Source: Niastella sp. (lineage in GTDB: Bacteria; Bacteroidota; Bacteroidia; Chitinophagales; Chitinophagaceae). From it: 45,222 bases of DNA. The stretch covers positions 1 to 45,222 of the forward strand of contig JAGIBF010000064.1 in NCBI GenBank assembly GCA_017744515.1, given 5' to 3'. The notes beneath the pieces were generated by a model. The model was not told the DNA's origin, did no database searches, and was given only the letters and a program-made list of their open reading frames with translations. A program made the position numbers and the translations under genes. Positions 15,176-23,877 of this stretch are shown here, piece by piece. Position 1 is the first letter of the stretch. Each line of letters begins with the position of its first letter.

Positions 15176-16528
15176 ATGAAAACCTTCTTGCTAAACCATA
15201 CAGGTAAACTGATAATAGCAGTTTTGCTGGCGATGCCCCTGACCATGTTGGCACAGGATGAAAAGTTCTCCTATGGCGCCCCTTCCTACTGGCGGCCATA
15301 CAGCCAGAATGGTATCAATATATTCGAAACAGGGAAACTTGGTGATACAGCGTACTCCGGAATGAAAGTACGCTTTGGCGCAGGCTTCACCCAGCAGTTC
15401 CAGAACCTGAAACACGAGAACAAAACAGCTTTGAACAATGCAGGAGCCAATAGGTTGTTCCCACTGGCGTCAGGATTCATGACCGCCCAGGCCAACCTGT
15501 TCATGGATGTGCAACTGGCCGATGGTATCCGGTTGAATGTGACCACTTATCTTTCAGCACGCCATCACAACGAAGCGTGGGTAAAAGGTGGATATATCCA
15601 GTTCGATAAACTGCCGTTTAAAGGACAGTTCTGGCAAGACCTGATGAAGATCGCCACCATCAAAGTGGGACACATGGAGATCAACTATGGTGATGCACAC
15701 TTCCGCAGATCAGATGGAGGACATACTTTGTACAACCCTTTCATGGAAAGCTACATCCTCGATGGATATGCTACCGAAATCGGCGGCGAAATATACCTGC
15801 AAAAGAATGGCCTCTTCGGAATGTTGGGCGTAACCAATGGCATGATCAAAGGAAATGTCGACTCAGTAAATAAAACAGTACAGGACGATAACACTGCCCG
15901 GCAACCATCTATTTACCTGAAAGGCGGTATCGACAAAAATGTAGGCGATAACATGAGAGTACGTTTGTCTGGTAGCTATTACCACAACAGCAGCTCTGCA
16001 GCCAGCGGCCTCACCCTCTACGGCGGCGACCGCACCGGTTCCAACTACCAGAATGTAATGGAAAAAGCCCCTGCCGGAGAAACACTGCCTGATGCGACTA
16101 AAATAGCCTTCTCAGGCCGTTTGAATCCCGGCTTCTCCAAAAAAGTGGATGCGATCATGTTGAATGGGTTCTTTAAACTGGCAGGCCTGGAATTGTTTGG
16201 TACCTATGAAACTGCCAAAGGCCGGTCAAAAACAGAAACCGAATCAAGACGCGTCAATCAGTATGCAGCAGATGTGGTATACAGGTTTGGCTCAAACGAG
16301 AACCTGTTTGTAGGCGGCCGCTACAATACCGTGAAAGGAAAATTAGCCAACATTGCCAACGATATCACTGTAGATCGCTATGCAGCAGCAGCCGGTTGGT
16401 TTGTAACCAAAAATGTGCTGATGAAAGGTGAATACGTTATTCAGAAATACAAATCATTCCCTTCAGCAGATTATCGCAGTGGCGGTAAATTCAAAGGCTA
16501 TGTCATCGAAGCGATAGTAGGATTCTGA
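15176..16528 (+). CDS. Outer-membrane beta-barrel (porin-like) protein
   Basis: 450 residues with a signal peptide ending LTMLAQ. The body has alternating aromatic strands (LFMDVQLADGIRLNVTTYLSARHHNEAWVKGGYIQF and similar) and ends in a strand closing with IVEAIVGF-type Phe, expected for Bam-dependent barrels. It contains a conserved-looking KVGHMEINYGDAHFRRSDGG segment. No transport specificity can be assigned. It follows the YceI gene by 13 bp, so they are probably co-expressed. A strong terminator follows. Confidence 0.8.
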   Translation: MKTFLLNHTGKLIIAVLLAMPLTMLAQDEKFSYGAPSYWRPYSQNGINIFETGKLGDTAYSGMKVRFGAGFTQQFQNLKHENKTALNNAGANRLFPLASGFMTAQANLFMDVQLADGIRLNVTTYLSARHHNEAWVKGGYIQFDKLPFKGQFWQDLMKIATIKVGHMEINYGDAHFRRSDGGHTLYNPFMESYILDGYATEIGGEIYLQKNGLFGMLGVTNGMIKGNVDSVNKTVQDDNTARQPSIYLKGGIDKNVGDNMRVRLSGSYYHNSSSAASGLTLYGGDRTGSNYQNVMEKAPAGETLPDATKIAFSGRLNPGFSKKVDAIMLNGFFKLAGLELFGTYETAKGRSKTETESRRVNQYAADVVYRFGSNENLFVGGRYNTVKGKLANIANDITVDRYAAAAGWFVTKNVLMKGEYVIQKYKSFPSADYRSGGKFKGYVIEAIVGF

Positions 16529-16545
16529 TCCGTTGATCTGTGTAA

Positions 16546-16602
16546 AAGACGGGAAGGCACACGCTGTAAAGAAAGATGAATGCCTTCCCGTCTTCGCTTT
16601 TC
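16546..16602 (+). terminator. Terminator after the outer-membrane barrel gene
   Basis: AAGACGGGAAGGC (16546-16558) pairs perfectly with GCCTTCCCGTCTT (16582-16594) over 13 bp, followed by CGCTTTTCC. The 23-nt loop is larger than usual. Confidence 0.7.
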
Positions 16603-16647
16603 CGGTAAATGCACTCCTGATCTGAATCACCCTCAAAGATCACGTAC

Positions 16648-17223
16648 ATGAAACTCCTGGTTTCCTTGCTCATACCATTCCTGTTCAATCCGCCTGCGCC
16701 TACAGTGGAGAAATGGGTCATTGAAAAAAGTAGCAACCTGTGCATTGAAGGCAAATCCAACGTAAGCAGCTTTCAATGCGATGTGGTACAGTATCTGCGT
16801 GTAGATACCGTATACTTTTATAAAGACGACAGGCAGATGGTGACTACCAGAGGTGGCATCACCATCGATGTCAACACATTTGACTGCCATCAGAAATACA
16901 TTACCGCCGATCTGCGGAAAACATTGAAGGCTAAAGAGTGCCCTTTGTTAAGGATCGATCTCCTGTCTATTGGCAACTTACCGGCGGGCGTGGGAGATTA
17001 TAAAACAACAGGGTGGGTGGCGATACAGTTGGCAGGCGTTGCCAGGAAGGTAGAGGTCAATTATACGGTGCAGGCAGGCAGCAACGGCGTGATGCATTTA
17101 TACGGAAGCCAGCGCGTATCATTTTCAGACTTTGCATTGACTCCCCCGCGCAAACTGGCGGGGTTGATAAAAGTAGAGGAGGAGATCAATGTAAAATTCC
17201 GGCTGATACTCCGCGCTGTATGA
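16648..17223 (+). CDS. Second YceI-like secreted protein
   Basis: 191 residues with a short signal (MKLLVSLLIPFLFNPPAP). The beta-rich body has YceI-type elements: NLCIEGKSNVSSFQC near the start, a DYKTTGWVAIQLAGVARKVEVNY strand pair, and FSDFALTPPRKLAGLIKVEEEINVKFRLIL closing, parallel to the end of the first YceI protein. It has several cysteines (for example in FQCDVV, FDCHQ and KECPL), unlike the first. Probably binds a lipid or quinone-like ligand outside the cytoplasm. It begins after the terminator at 16546-16602, so it may have its own promoter. Confidence 0.8.
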   Translation: MKLLVSLLIPFLFNPPAPTVEKWVIEKSSNLCIEGKSNVSSFQCDVVQYLRVDTVYFYKDDRQMVTTRGGITIDVNTFDCHQKYITADLRKTLKAKECPLLRIDLLSIGNLPAGVGDYKTTGWVAIQLAGVARKVEVNYTVQAGSNGVMHLYGSQRVSFSDFALTPPRKLAGLIKVEEEINVKFRLILRAV

Positions 17224-17258
17224 CAAAACAACTTACATGAAAGCATAAAATAAGTCCG

Positions 17259-17666
17259 ATGAAAAAGGTAATACTGTCTGTTTTGATTTCCGGATGTATA
17301 CTCCTGGTACTAAGTGTAGTACTGTTCTATGCATCATTGTACCTGTTTCCATCGGTGGCACAGGAATACGTTAGTACCGTGTTCAGAAATGCCGGAGACC
17401 TCGACTGGCTTTACTTTGCACACCCATTCATTTTGAGTATAGGGCTTAAATGGTTTTGGGAGCGCTATAAAACATTATTTAAAGGATCACTGATCATTAG
17501 AGCAATAGAAGTGGCGCTGGTGTACAGCATAGTTGCCCTGATTCCCGTCTTGTGGCTCACGTTCAGTGCCATCGATGTGTCTTTACCCATGGTGCTGATG
17601 TGGCTGTTGTACGGCTTGATACAGGCATTCGTGGCAGGACTTGTCTTTGCCAAACTTAATCCTTAA
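17259..17666 (+). CDS. Small polytopic membrane protein, unknown function
   Basis: 135 residues with about four hydrophobic helices: 5-30, 52-66 (weaker), 80-103 and 110-131. I do not recognise a family. A conserved-looking HPFILSIGLKWFWERYK segment lies between helices. It sits 35 bp after the second YceI-like gene and 12 bp before the quinone-reductase gene, so it is probably co-transcribed with both. Confidence 0.75.
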   Translation: MKKVILSVLISGCILLVLSVVLFYASLYLFPSVAQEYVSTVFRNAGDLDWLYFAHPFILSIGLKWFWERYKTLFKGSLIIRAIEVALVYSIVALIPVLWLTFSAIDVSLPMVLMWLLYGLIQAFVAGLVFAKLNP

Positions 17667-17678
17667 CTGCCAACTACT

Positions 17679-18245
17679 ATGAAGATATATTTGCTGCTGG
17701 CCCATCCCGATCAGAATAGCTTCAACGGGCAACTGGCAGATGCTTATGAACAGGAAGCAGTCAGAAAAGGACATACAGTGAGACGACAAAATCTCGGGGC
17801 GCTTCACTTCGATCCAATATTGCACACAGGATACCATTCCATGCCGGAATTGGAACCCGATCTGCAACAGGCACAGGAAAACATAATGTGGTGCGACAAA
17901 TGGGTTATTGTATATCCAATGTGGTGGGGTTCTGTACCGGCACTTTTTAAGGGATTCCTCGACCGTACGCTTACACCGGGATTTGCTTATAAATACCACG
18001 ACAAAGACCCTTTCTGGGATAAATACCTCAAAGGAAGATCGGCACAGATCATTACCACTTGCGATGCCCCGGTCATTTGGATTTGGTGGCAATACAGGAA
18101 TAGCGATATCAATGCCCTGCGTAACGCCACACTCCGGTTTTGCGGTATATCGCCGGTTAAGATCAAAAGAATAGGCCGGGTTAAATACCTGGATCAACAA
18201 CAGCGGCTCAAAGGGATTACCTCGGTTGTCAGGTTGGTGCCATGA
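17679..18245 (+). CDS. Flavodoxin-fold NAD(P)H:quinone reductase (Flavodoxin_2 type)
   Basis: 188 residues. The N-terminus MKIYLLLAHPDQNSFNGQLADA is the FMN/FAD phosphate-binding region of the MdaB/DT-diaphorase family, and VIVYPMWWGSVPALFKGFLDRTLTPGFAYKY is the typical flavin ring-binding segment. These soluble flavoproteins reduce quinones with two electrons from NAD(P)H. Together with two YceI-type (isoprenoid-binding) proteins upstream, a quinone-related stress function for the cluster is plausible (inference). It converges with the radical SAM pseudogene, 21 bp away. Confidence 0.9.
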   Translation: MKIYLLLAHPDQNSFNGQLADAYEQEAVRKGHTVRRQNLGALHFDPILHTGYHSMPELEPDLQQAQENIMWCDKWVIVYPMWWGSVPALFKGFLDRTLTPGFAYKYHDKDPFWDKYLKGRSAQIITTCDAPVIWIWWQYRNSDINALRNATLRFCGISPVKIKRIGRVKYLDQQQRLKGITSVVRLVP

Positions 18246-18266
18246 TCCGCACGTAAAGCGGCAGGC

Positions 18267-19657
18267 TCAGATAGCTTTGGCTCCTGCCACACCAGGCGTC
18301 ACGGGTAAATGTTCTGTTAACGGCAGTGGTTGCACAGATTTTCTTTTGCTCATATCGATAGGATAGTTGCCCTTCGTTCGCTTGTAGCAATAAAATCCAT
18401 TCATGAACAACGACAGGTAAAAGGCGCCCAGTCTTAATTTAAAAAAGCTCCTCACGATCCGCTTAAAGGCATAAGGAAAAGAAAACGCTTTTTTCCACAA
18501 AGTTCTGTGCGCTTGCAGCAATTCATCCGGCGTCAAGTTGTTAGGCACAAAAGCCACATTATATCCATTGTAAAAACTCCAGTCCCTGTCTTCTAAAATT
18601 CTTCCCTCCCTTTCGAATGTCTTACGAATCGGAGTGCCTTGAAAAGGCGTCATGATACTCATGAAAGGTACGTCCACGCCAATATCCATCAGCCTGTCTG
18701 CCATTTCCTCGATACTTTCCCTGGTGTCATGATCAAAGCCCGATATAAACCCGGCCATCACAGCGATGCCCTTCTTATGAACAGCGGCAACCGCCTTCTT
18801 ATAGTTCTCAATTTTATTTTGCTTCTTATTCGCATCAGCGAGCGATTCTTTGCCAAACGACTCGATGCCAAAGAACACACCAATACAACCCGACTCTTTC
18901 ATGAGCTGCAACAGTTCTTCATCCTTGGCAATATCCATACTGGCCTGCGTAAGCCACCACATCTTCAGCGCTTTCATTTTCACCAGCAGCTCTTTGATGT
19001 ATTTCCGGTTGATCGTCAGGTTATCATCCCAAAACCACACGACCTTCCTTTGCCACCAATACCTGAAGTTGTTATAAGAAGCATCCCGGACACATCATCT
19101 ACAGGACGCAACCTGAAACCGGGATTGAGCGAAGGAACGGTACAGAAAGAACAGGTAAAAGGGCATCCCCGCGTAGCCTGGATCACTTTCCTGATGAAGA
19201 ACTTATTAGGCAGCAGGTCAAACCGTGGTGTGGGAATATCCTGCAAGTCGGTAGGCTCGCCTTTGTAAACAGGCTTCAGCTTTCCGTCGCAAAAGTCGGC
19301 CAGCAACTCCTTCCACACAGATTCAGCTTCGCCGGTTACAATAGCGTCGAAGTGCGTTAGCGACTCTTCGATATTGTAAGTAACATGAGGGCCACCGGCA
19401 ATCACCGTTTTACGTCTTTTGTGAAATTCCTTTGCCAATGTAAATGCCGCCGGAGCAAAACCGCTGAAGAATGAAATGGCGATCAGGTCAGCATCTGTAT
19501 CGAAATCAATAGGTTCCACCTGTTGATGGATCACCCTTACGGTATACTGCGCAGGTGTTAATGCGGCAAGATGGATACCGGTAATGGGCGGTACAAAATC
19601 CTTTTCATGGCCAAACTCATACCGCTGCATATAAGCGATGATAATATCGATCTTCAT
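18267..19657 (-). pseudogene. B12-binding-domain radical SAM protein, split by a frameshift
   Basis: The 5' part (to about 19090) encodes a cobalamin-binding-like domain with VIAGGPHVTYNIEESL and GEAESVWKELL, then the radical SAM cluster motif ATRGCPFTCSFCTVPS (Cys-x3-Cys-x2-Cys) and RPVDDV. At about 19088-19095 the frame changes: a different frame continues the family pattern as VRDASYNNFRYWWQRKVVWFWDDN and then reads to the stop at 18267, including GCIGVFFGIESFGKESL and the C-terminal FEREGRILEDRDWSFYNG region. The shift is equivalent to one missing base near GATGATGTGTCC on the minus strand. Intact, it would be about 460 residues, resembling B12-radical SAM methyltransferases or cyclases. 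It may be a true pseudogene or an assembly error. It follows the serine hydrolase gene by 23 bp. Confidence 0.8.
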
Positions 19658-19680
19658 AACACTTGTTTTGTAGGAACGAT

Positions 19681-21309
19681 TTATTGGGCGAGACGGGAGA
19701 ATTTAATTTTGCGTACCGCCGGATTAGTGAACTCGAAAGCAATGACCTTGCCTTGTTTATCCCGCACGAAATGAATAAAGATCTGGCTGGCCTGGAAAGT
19801 ATCGGGTGCCACAGCTTTGAAGGGTATCTTTCTGTCCGGCGCATGTCCAAGGCTTGCTTCGATACCATCCGCTGTCGCAGCTATCAGGAATACCGATCCT
19901 ATCTCATTACTCTCATACCGGCCGGCAAAAGCTTGTAGGTCTGTAGAAGTAGGCGTATACTGTTGTGCACGGCGATAGCGGGTGATAACACCCTCCATAG
20001 ATTTCAGCTCAAACTGGTCGGAGGACAAAAAGTTCAACTCGAAATCGTCTTGCGACATAAACGATATGACCGCACCCCAACGCTTGAAACGATTGTTGGT
20101 TACGGCCAAAAAGCCCGGACCATTGTCTACACGCAGCCTGCCCTGGAATGTCACCAGGCGCAAAGCTTCTCCGGTCTTTTCATTGAAGTACAACCCCGCT
20201 TTGCTGTTCACATCCAGGCCCTCTATATTGGCAAGTGGAGGCAACGGGTTGAACTCGGGTTGTGAACCAGCAGTGTCAGGGACAAGCACGTTAAAGATGC
20301 GGCGTGCAAAAGACCGCCGGTCAGTACCATCACCAGAGTTGCACATGATCCCAATGGAAATTCCGTACGCAGGATAGCGTCCCAGCCATGATTTATAACC
20401 ATCGGCACTGCCGCTATGCCATATTTCAGGAGTACCACGAAAAATGTCCAGCATCAGGCCACGGCCATAACTAAGTACCCGGCCATTGTTGAGCTTGGCA
20501 GGCTCCTGTAGTTTCTCAGATACGAAGCGCCCCAGTTTGTTACCAGTAAGTCCCTCATTCCAGAGAACAAGGTCTGCTGCTGTTGTGAACAAAGCGCCAC
20601 CGCCACCACGATCGTTATCGAGTAACATCGCCACCTTCCACTGACCATCGGTCTTATTATAAGCAAGCGCGCGGTCCTTGATCGGTGCACGAAGGTCTTC
20701 ACGGAAACTGGTCGATTGCATACCAAGTGGTTCAAACAGGCGCTTGCGGGTAAACTCAGCGAAAGGCATACCACTCACACGCGCCACGATCTCTTTGGCC
20801 AATGCATAGCCACTGTTAGAATAAGCCCATTCTTCACCAGATACGAAATTGAGGCCACGTTGACGGAATGCCAGCGTCAGCGCATCAGGATTGTCCTTGG
20901 CCAATTGTTGCATGCCAATCCAGTCGCGGATACCCGAAGTATGCGTGAGCAGGTTGTCGATGGTGATCTTGTAGCCATAATCGGGCAGCTCCTTGATATA
21001 CTTACGGATATCATCCGTAAGCGCAAGCCGCTTTTCTTCAACCAGCAACAGCATGGCCGCAGCAATAAACTGCTTTCTTAAAGAACCGGCATCGAACACG
21101 CTGGAGGTGGTGATCGGAACAGCACGTTCGAGGTCTGCCGATCCATAGGCTCGGTCAGCGATCAATTGGCCGTTTTGATAAACAGTGCAGGCACATCCGG
21201 GTGCAGTGGGCGAGGTCCAACTGAATACCTTGTCGATCTCGCTGGTTTTGTCTTGACCAAAAGTGGTTATACACGGAAGCAGGGCGATAACAAAAGAAGA
21301 TATTTTCAT
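19681..21309 (-). CDS. Secreted serine hydrolase (beta-lactamase/class C fold)
   Basis: 542 residues with a signal peptide (MKISSFVIALLPCITTFGQ). The catalytic SxxK is S76-L-R-K79 in DAGSLRKQFIAA, the YxN motif is Y163-S-N165 in WAYSNSGYALA, and an HSG-type motif appears in WHSGSADGYKSW. A C-terminal beta-rich domain of about 160 residues follows. Members are D-aminopeptidases, esterases or peptidoglycan-related enzymes; the actual substrate is not evident. Gaps of 18 bp upstream and 23 bp downstream suggest an operon with the DUF4153-like gene and the radical SAM pseudogene. Confidence 0.9.
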   Translation of the reverse strand: MKISSFVIALLPCITTFGQDKTSEIDKVFSWTSPTAPGCACTVYQNGQLIADRAYGSADLERAVPITTSSVFDAGSLRKQFIAAAMLLLVEEKRLALTDDIRKYIKELPDYGYKITIDNLLTHTSGIRDWIGMQQLAKDNPDALTLAFRQRGLNFVSGEEWAYSNSGYALAKEIVARVSGMPFAEFTRKRLFEPLGMQSTSFREDLRAPIKDRALAYNKTDGQWKVAMLLDNDRGGGGALFTTAADLVLWNEGLTGNKLGRFVSEKLQEPAKLNNGRVLSYGRGLMLDIFRGTPEIWHSGSADGYKSWLGRYPAYGISIGIMCNSGDGTDRRSFARRIFNVLVPDTAGSQPEFNPLPPLANIEGLDVNSKAGLYFNEKTGEALRLVTFQGRLRVDNGPGFLAVTNNRFKRWGAVISFMSQDDFELNFLSSDQFELKSMEGVITRYRRAQQYTPTSTDLQAFAGRYESNEIGSVFLIAATADGIEASLGHAPDRKIPFKAVAPDTFQASQIFIHFVRDKQGKVIAFEFTNPAVRKIKFSRLAQ

Positions 21310-21327
21310 GGCTATACGTTGATGATA

Positions 21328-22572
21328 TTATTGATGACCAAATAAGAAAGGGAACAGGAAGGACACGATGGCCGCCCATAAACAATAAACAGGCAGGAAC
21401 CAGGCAATCGCTTTCCCAACAGCGTTGATGTCGGTTTTCTTTGAAACAACCTTGAATAGTTGCACAGTGACCAATAAGAGATTTATTAAGATCAAGACAT
21501 TGCTGCCCAATACTGCCGCCCGGTTGGGTGTGATGCCACCCGTTGAAATGCGGAACAGGATGGCCGATAGGGCAATGCCGTTTACAACGATGGTTACCAC
21601 GGACAACAGAAAAAGCACCCAGGTTTCTGTACGGTTGCTTTCCTTTTTGGAAGCCTCTGCAACAGAGAAGAAGATGATAGCCATAACACCTATCAACAGT
21701 ACGTTGAAGATCAGTAAGAACTCACGATCGTTGTAAGGATCTTTCCCCGAATAAACGATGGCGCCAAGATAAATAACGAGCATTACCAACACCAACGGAC
21801 TGAATATTCGCGCAATCACCGGCGAAACCTTGCCCACCAATTGTGGATTGGAGCGGATAAGATAAGTGCCAAGGATGGGAGCGGCAGGTAAACCAACAAT
21901 GACTACATATTGAAAGTAAAGATCTTCAATTCTGAACCCGATCAGGTTAAAAAGACCAATCGTTACACCGGTCAGTATACCACCCGCTATTAGGATGAGC
22001 GTAGTCATCACTACGAGATCGCCATTGTAACTTAGATAACGCAGTCGTTTCTCTACAGGAGCAATTTGTCCGCCAATGAAGGCAAGCCCTGTTGCGGCCC
22101 ACAACAATACCGGCAGATGCATGCACGACAAAAGCAGGGTATCACTTTGTAGGCTGCCCGGAAGGAAGTTGATAAACAGTACGCTGACGAGAAAAGTGCC
22201 AACAACAACGGCAATATGATTGAGGGACAGTTTACGCTTCCAGATAAAATAGGCAGCCAATGCCGGGAAAACGATGAAGCCCGCATTCCTGGTGTAGAAG
22301 GCTTCTTCATCTATAGATAATATGGTTGGCAATTTGGCGATCAGCCCTGAAATAAGCGCAGCGACCATTACAAATACCAGGTCTTTCGAACTGCCCCAGG
22401 AAATATCCTCCTTACTGTAGTGCAAGCGCGCATACCAAAAGCCGCCAATGCTGGTATCTTTCAGTTGAGGATATAACGCGTTAAAGGACCGCTTAAAGGC
22501 TGGCTTGTCGGTCCTGTACAGCTGCTCAAGCTGCACGGGATTGTCGAGGTTGGATAAAATCGCTTCTTTCAT
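21328..22572 (-). CDS. Polytopic membrane protein (DUF4153-like)
   Basis: 414 residues. A cytoplasmic N-terminus of about 65 residues (NPVQLEQLYRTDKPAFKRSFNALYP) precedes roughly ten to eleven hydrophobic helices, ending with WFLPVYCLWAAIVSFLFPFLF. The layout fits the DUF4153 family of uncharacterised Bacteroidota membrane proteins; assignment is from pattern recall. It is the first gene of a likely operon with the serine hydrolase. An ACTTTG/CAAAGT inverted repeat lies 51 bp upstream, matching one before the HTH-linked membrane gene at 23638. Confidence 0.7.
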   Translation of the reverse strand: MKEAILSNLDNPVQLEQLYRTDKPAFKRSFNALYPQLKDTSIGGFWYARLHYSKEDISWGSSKDLVFVMVAALISGLIAKLPTILSIDEEAFYTRNAGFIVFPALAAYFIWKRKLSLNHIAVVVGTFLVSVLFINFLPGSLQSDTLLLSCMHLPVLLWAATGLAFIGGQIAPVEKRLRYLSYNGDLVVMTTLILIAGGILTGVTIGLFNLIGFRIEDLYFQYVVIVGLPAAPILGTYLIRSNPQLVGKVSPVIARIFSPLVLVMLVIYLGAIVYSGKDPYNDREFLLIFNVLLIGVMAIIFFSVAEASKKESNRTETWVLFLLSVVTIVVNGIALSAILFRISTGGITPNRAAVLGSNVLILINLLLVTVQLFKVVSKKTDINAVGKAIAWFLPVYCLWAAIVSFLFPFLFGHQ

Positions 22573-22622
22573 ATTACATTGTTATAAGTTGGTTCATTGC
22601 TTTCTTTATTCTTATTAAAAGG

Positions 22623-22639
22623 ACTTTGCATTTCAAAGT
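22623..22639. promoter_or_regulatory. Inverted-repeat operator candidate, copy A
   Basis: ACTTTG-CATTT-CAAAGT is a 6-bp inverted repeat 51 bp upstream of the DUF4153-like gene. A near-identical 17-bp site (14 of 17 positions) lies at 23647-23663 before the operon containing a winged-helix regulator. That regulator is the natural candidate to bind both. Confidence 0.5.
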
Positions 22640-22668
22640 GTAAGTATAAAAAAATAGGAACCTCCGTC

Positions 22669-22710
22669 CCTCACTTCTCACTTCTCACGTTTCGCGGCTC
22701 ACGACTCACC
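22669..22710. repeat. CTCACTTCTCAC-type degenerate tandem repeat
   Basis: CCTCACTTCTCACTTCTCACG followed by a degenerate GGCTCACGACTCACC run. Similar runs occur at about 23846-23876 and, weaker, at 14400-14418. They lie at gene ends and are transcribed as 3' untranslated DNA here. Confidence 0.6.
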
Positions 22711-22712
22711 AT

Positions 22713-23015
22713 TCATCCCTTCCTCGCTTTCAATATCAGCTCCAATGTCTTCAAATGATGATCAAACGCTCTCTTACCTGCTTTCGTCATGAAATATTTA
22801 GTATTGGGTTTTTTGCCGATAAATGTTTTCTTGACCCCAATGTATTCTTCCTTTTCCAGTGCTTTAAGGTGGTTGGCCAGGTTGCCGTCGCCGATGTCGA
22901 AATAGTCCTTCAGAGAATTGAAGTCGAGCATGTCATTGACCGCCAGCACCGACATGATGCCGAGCCTCGTTCTGTGTTCAAATGCCTTGACCAAACCATC
23001 GATTAATAATTTCAT
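22713..23015 (-). CDS. Winged-helix transcriptional regulator (HTH_34/ArsR-like)
   Basis: About 100 residues from ATG 23015, which overlaps the stop of the membrane-protein gene (23012-23015); longer in-frame starts upstream lie inside that gene and are rejected. The sequence LIDGLVKAFEHRTRLGIMSVLAVNDMLDFNSLKDYFDIGDGNLANHLKALEKEEYI is a classic winged helix with recognition helix GNLANHLKALE, and VKKTFIGKKPNTKYFMTKAGKRAF forms the wing. This small family is typically encoded with a membrane partner in Bacteroidota. It probably binds the ACTTTG-N5-CAAAGT sites upstream of its own operon and of the DUF4153-like gene. Confidence 0.9.
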   Translation of the reverse strand: MKLLIDGLVKAFEHRTRLGIMSVLAVNDMLDFNSLKDYFDIGDGNLANHLKALEKEEYIGVKKTFIGKKPNTKYFMTKAGKRAFDHHLKTLELILKARKG

Positions 23016-23638
23016 CTTTCGTACCTGTAATGCATATAAATGCCATAAATAATATGGACCAGTCCAAAACCTATAGCCCAGCATAATAAGCCATATTGTA
23101 CAAAGTAACAACCGGTCAGGCCTAATACAATATTGATCAGCCCCAGACTTTTTACCTCTTCGTACGTGAACTTGCTGGCGTTATACAAAGCCAGACCATA
23201 AAATAATAATGTACACGGGGCGATCAAACCGATGAACCCTTTAGCGAGCAGGATCAGTACCAGCAGCCCTCCTGCAACAAGGGGCACGGCCATATGATAT
23301 ACAAGCCGTTTGGTAGTAGAGTTCCAGAACTTTTCCCGCCTTTTATGCGCTTTTTTGGAAGAAAGAATGACGGCTGTACCGATGGCCAGCACCAATACGC
23401 CGAGCGCCACAAAAATAACCGGCAACAGGCCGGCAGGCAAAAGACCCTCCGGCTGGCTATCGTAAGCAAGCTGATCGGGATTAAAGTGAAACACCTTATA
23501 AACGATGAAGGCGCCTGCCAGTGCGTAGATGCCTGCCATGATACCGGCAAACCCGGAGAGCGACAGAAACCGGGACGACCGTTCCATCATGGAACGCATC
23601 TCCGCTATATCCTGAATATAATCCTGTTCTTCTTTCAT
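23012..23638 (-). CDS. Membrane protein co-encoded with the winged-helix regulator
   Basis: 208 residues: a short charged N-terminus (KEEQDYIQDIAEMRSMMERSSRFLSL) followed by about six hydrophobic helices, in loosely paired hairpins. No enzymatic motif seen. Homologous membrane genes next to this regulator type are common in Bacteroidota; the membrane protein may sense something and control the regulator, or be its target. Translation is coupled to the regulator by ATGA. The operator candidate at 23647-23663 is 9 bp before the start codon, so bound regulator would block this operon (autoregulation, inference). Confidence 0.8.
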   Translation of the reverse strand: MKEEQDYIQDIAEMRSMMERSSRFLSLSGFAGIMAGIYALAGAFIVYKVFHFNPDQLAYDSQPEGLLPAGLLPVIFVALGVLVLAIGTAVILSSKKAHKRREKFWNSTTKRLVYHMAVPLVAGGLLVLILLAKGFIGLIAPCTLLFYGLALYNASKFTYEEVKSLGLINIVLGLTGCYFVQYGLLCWAIGFGLVHIIYGIYMHYRYER

Positions 23639-23646
23639 CTAAAAGC

Positions 23647-23663
23647 ACTTTGTACTTCAAAGC
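23647..23663. promoter_or_regulatory. Inverted-repeat operator candidate, copy B
   Basis: CTTTG-TACTT-CAAAG lies directly before the start codon of the operon encoding the winged-helix regulator and shares 14 of 17 positions with the site at 22623-22639. Confidence 0.5.
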
Positions 23664-23737
23664 TAGGGGATAAATTGTAATTATGCAAGAGTCCCCGGAA
23701 TTTATATTATGAACGGTGATTATTCCACAGTTTAAAA

Positions 23738-23772
23738 TGTCACCCTGAGCCTGTCGAAGGGTTGTCAAAGGG
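23738..23772. repeat. Bipartite interspersed repeat, single copy
   Basis: TGTCACCCTGAGC-CTGTCGAAGGG-TTGTCAAAGGG, one left half, one right half and a degenerate third unit. It runs directly into the palindromic element at 23770-23820. Confidence 0.85.
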
Positions 23773-23820
23773 TGGGTTGCCTGCAGCATGGCGTTGGAAG
23801 TGTTGCGGGGCGGCTCACCC
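23770..23820. repeat. GGGTGAGCCGCCC palindromic element, long-loop copy
   Basis: On the minus strand GGGTGAGCCGCCCC and GCAACCCACCC flank an enlarged, roughly 26-bp apical segment. The ends match the core of the elements at 28523-28567 and 43728-43776, but this copy lacks complementary outer arms. Confidence 0.6.
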
Positions 23821-23845
23821 TGATCTAAAAAGCCTGTCTAAACAA

Positions 23846-23876
23846 AAGCCTCTCACATCTCACCTCTCACGTTTCA
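23846..23876. repeat. CTCACATCTCACCTCTCACG degenerate tandem repeat
   Basis: Second copy of the run seen at 22669-22710, again ending CTCACGTTTC and abutting the 3' end of a minus-strand gene. Confidence 0.55.
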
Positions 23877-23877
23877 C

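Noticed and set aside
18267..19657. Programmed ribosomal frameshift in the radical SAM gene
   Set aside because: No slippery heptamer or stimulatory structure was recognised at the junction; a plain indel or sequencing error is simpler.
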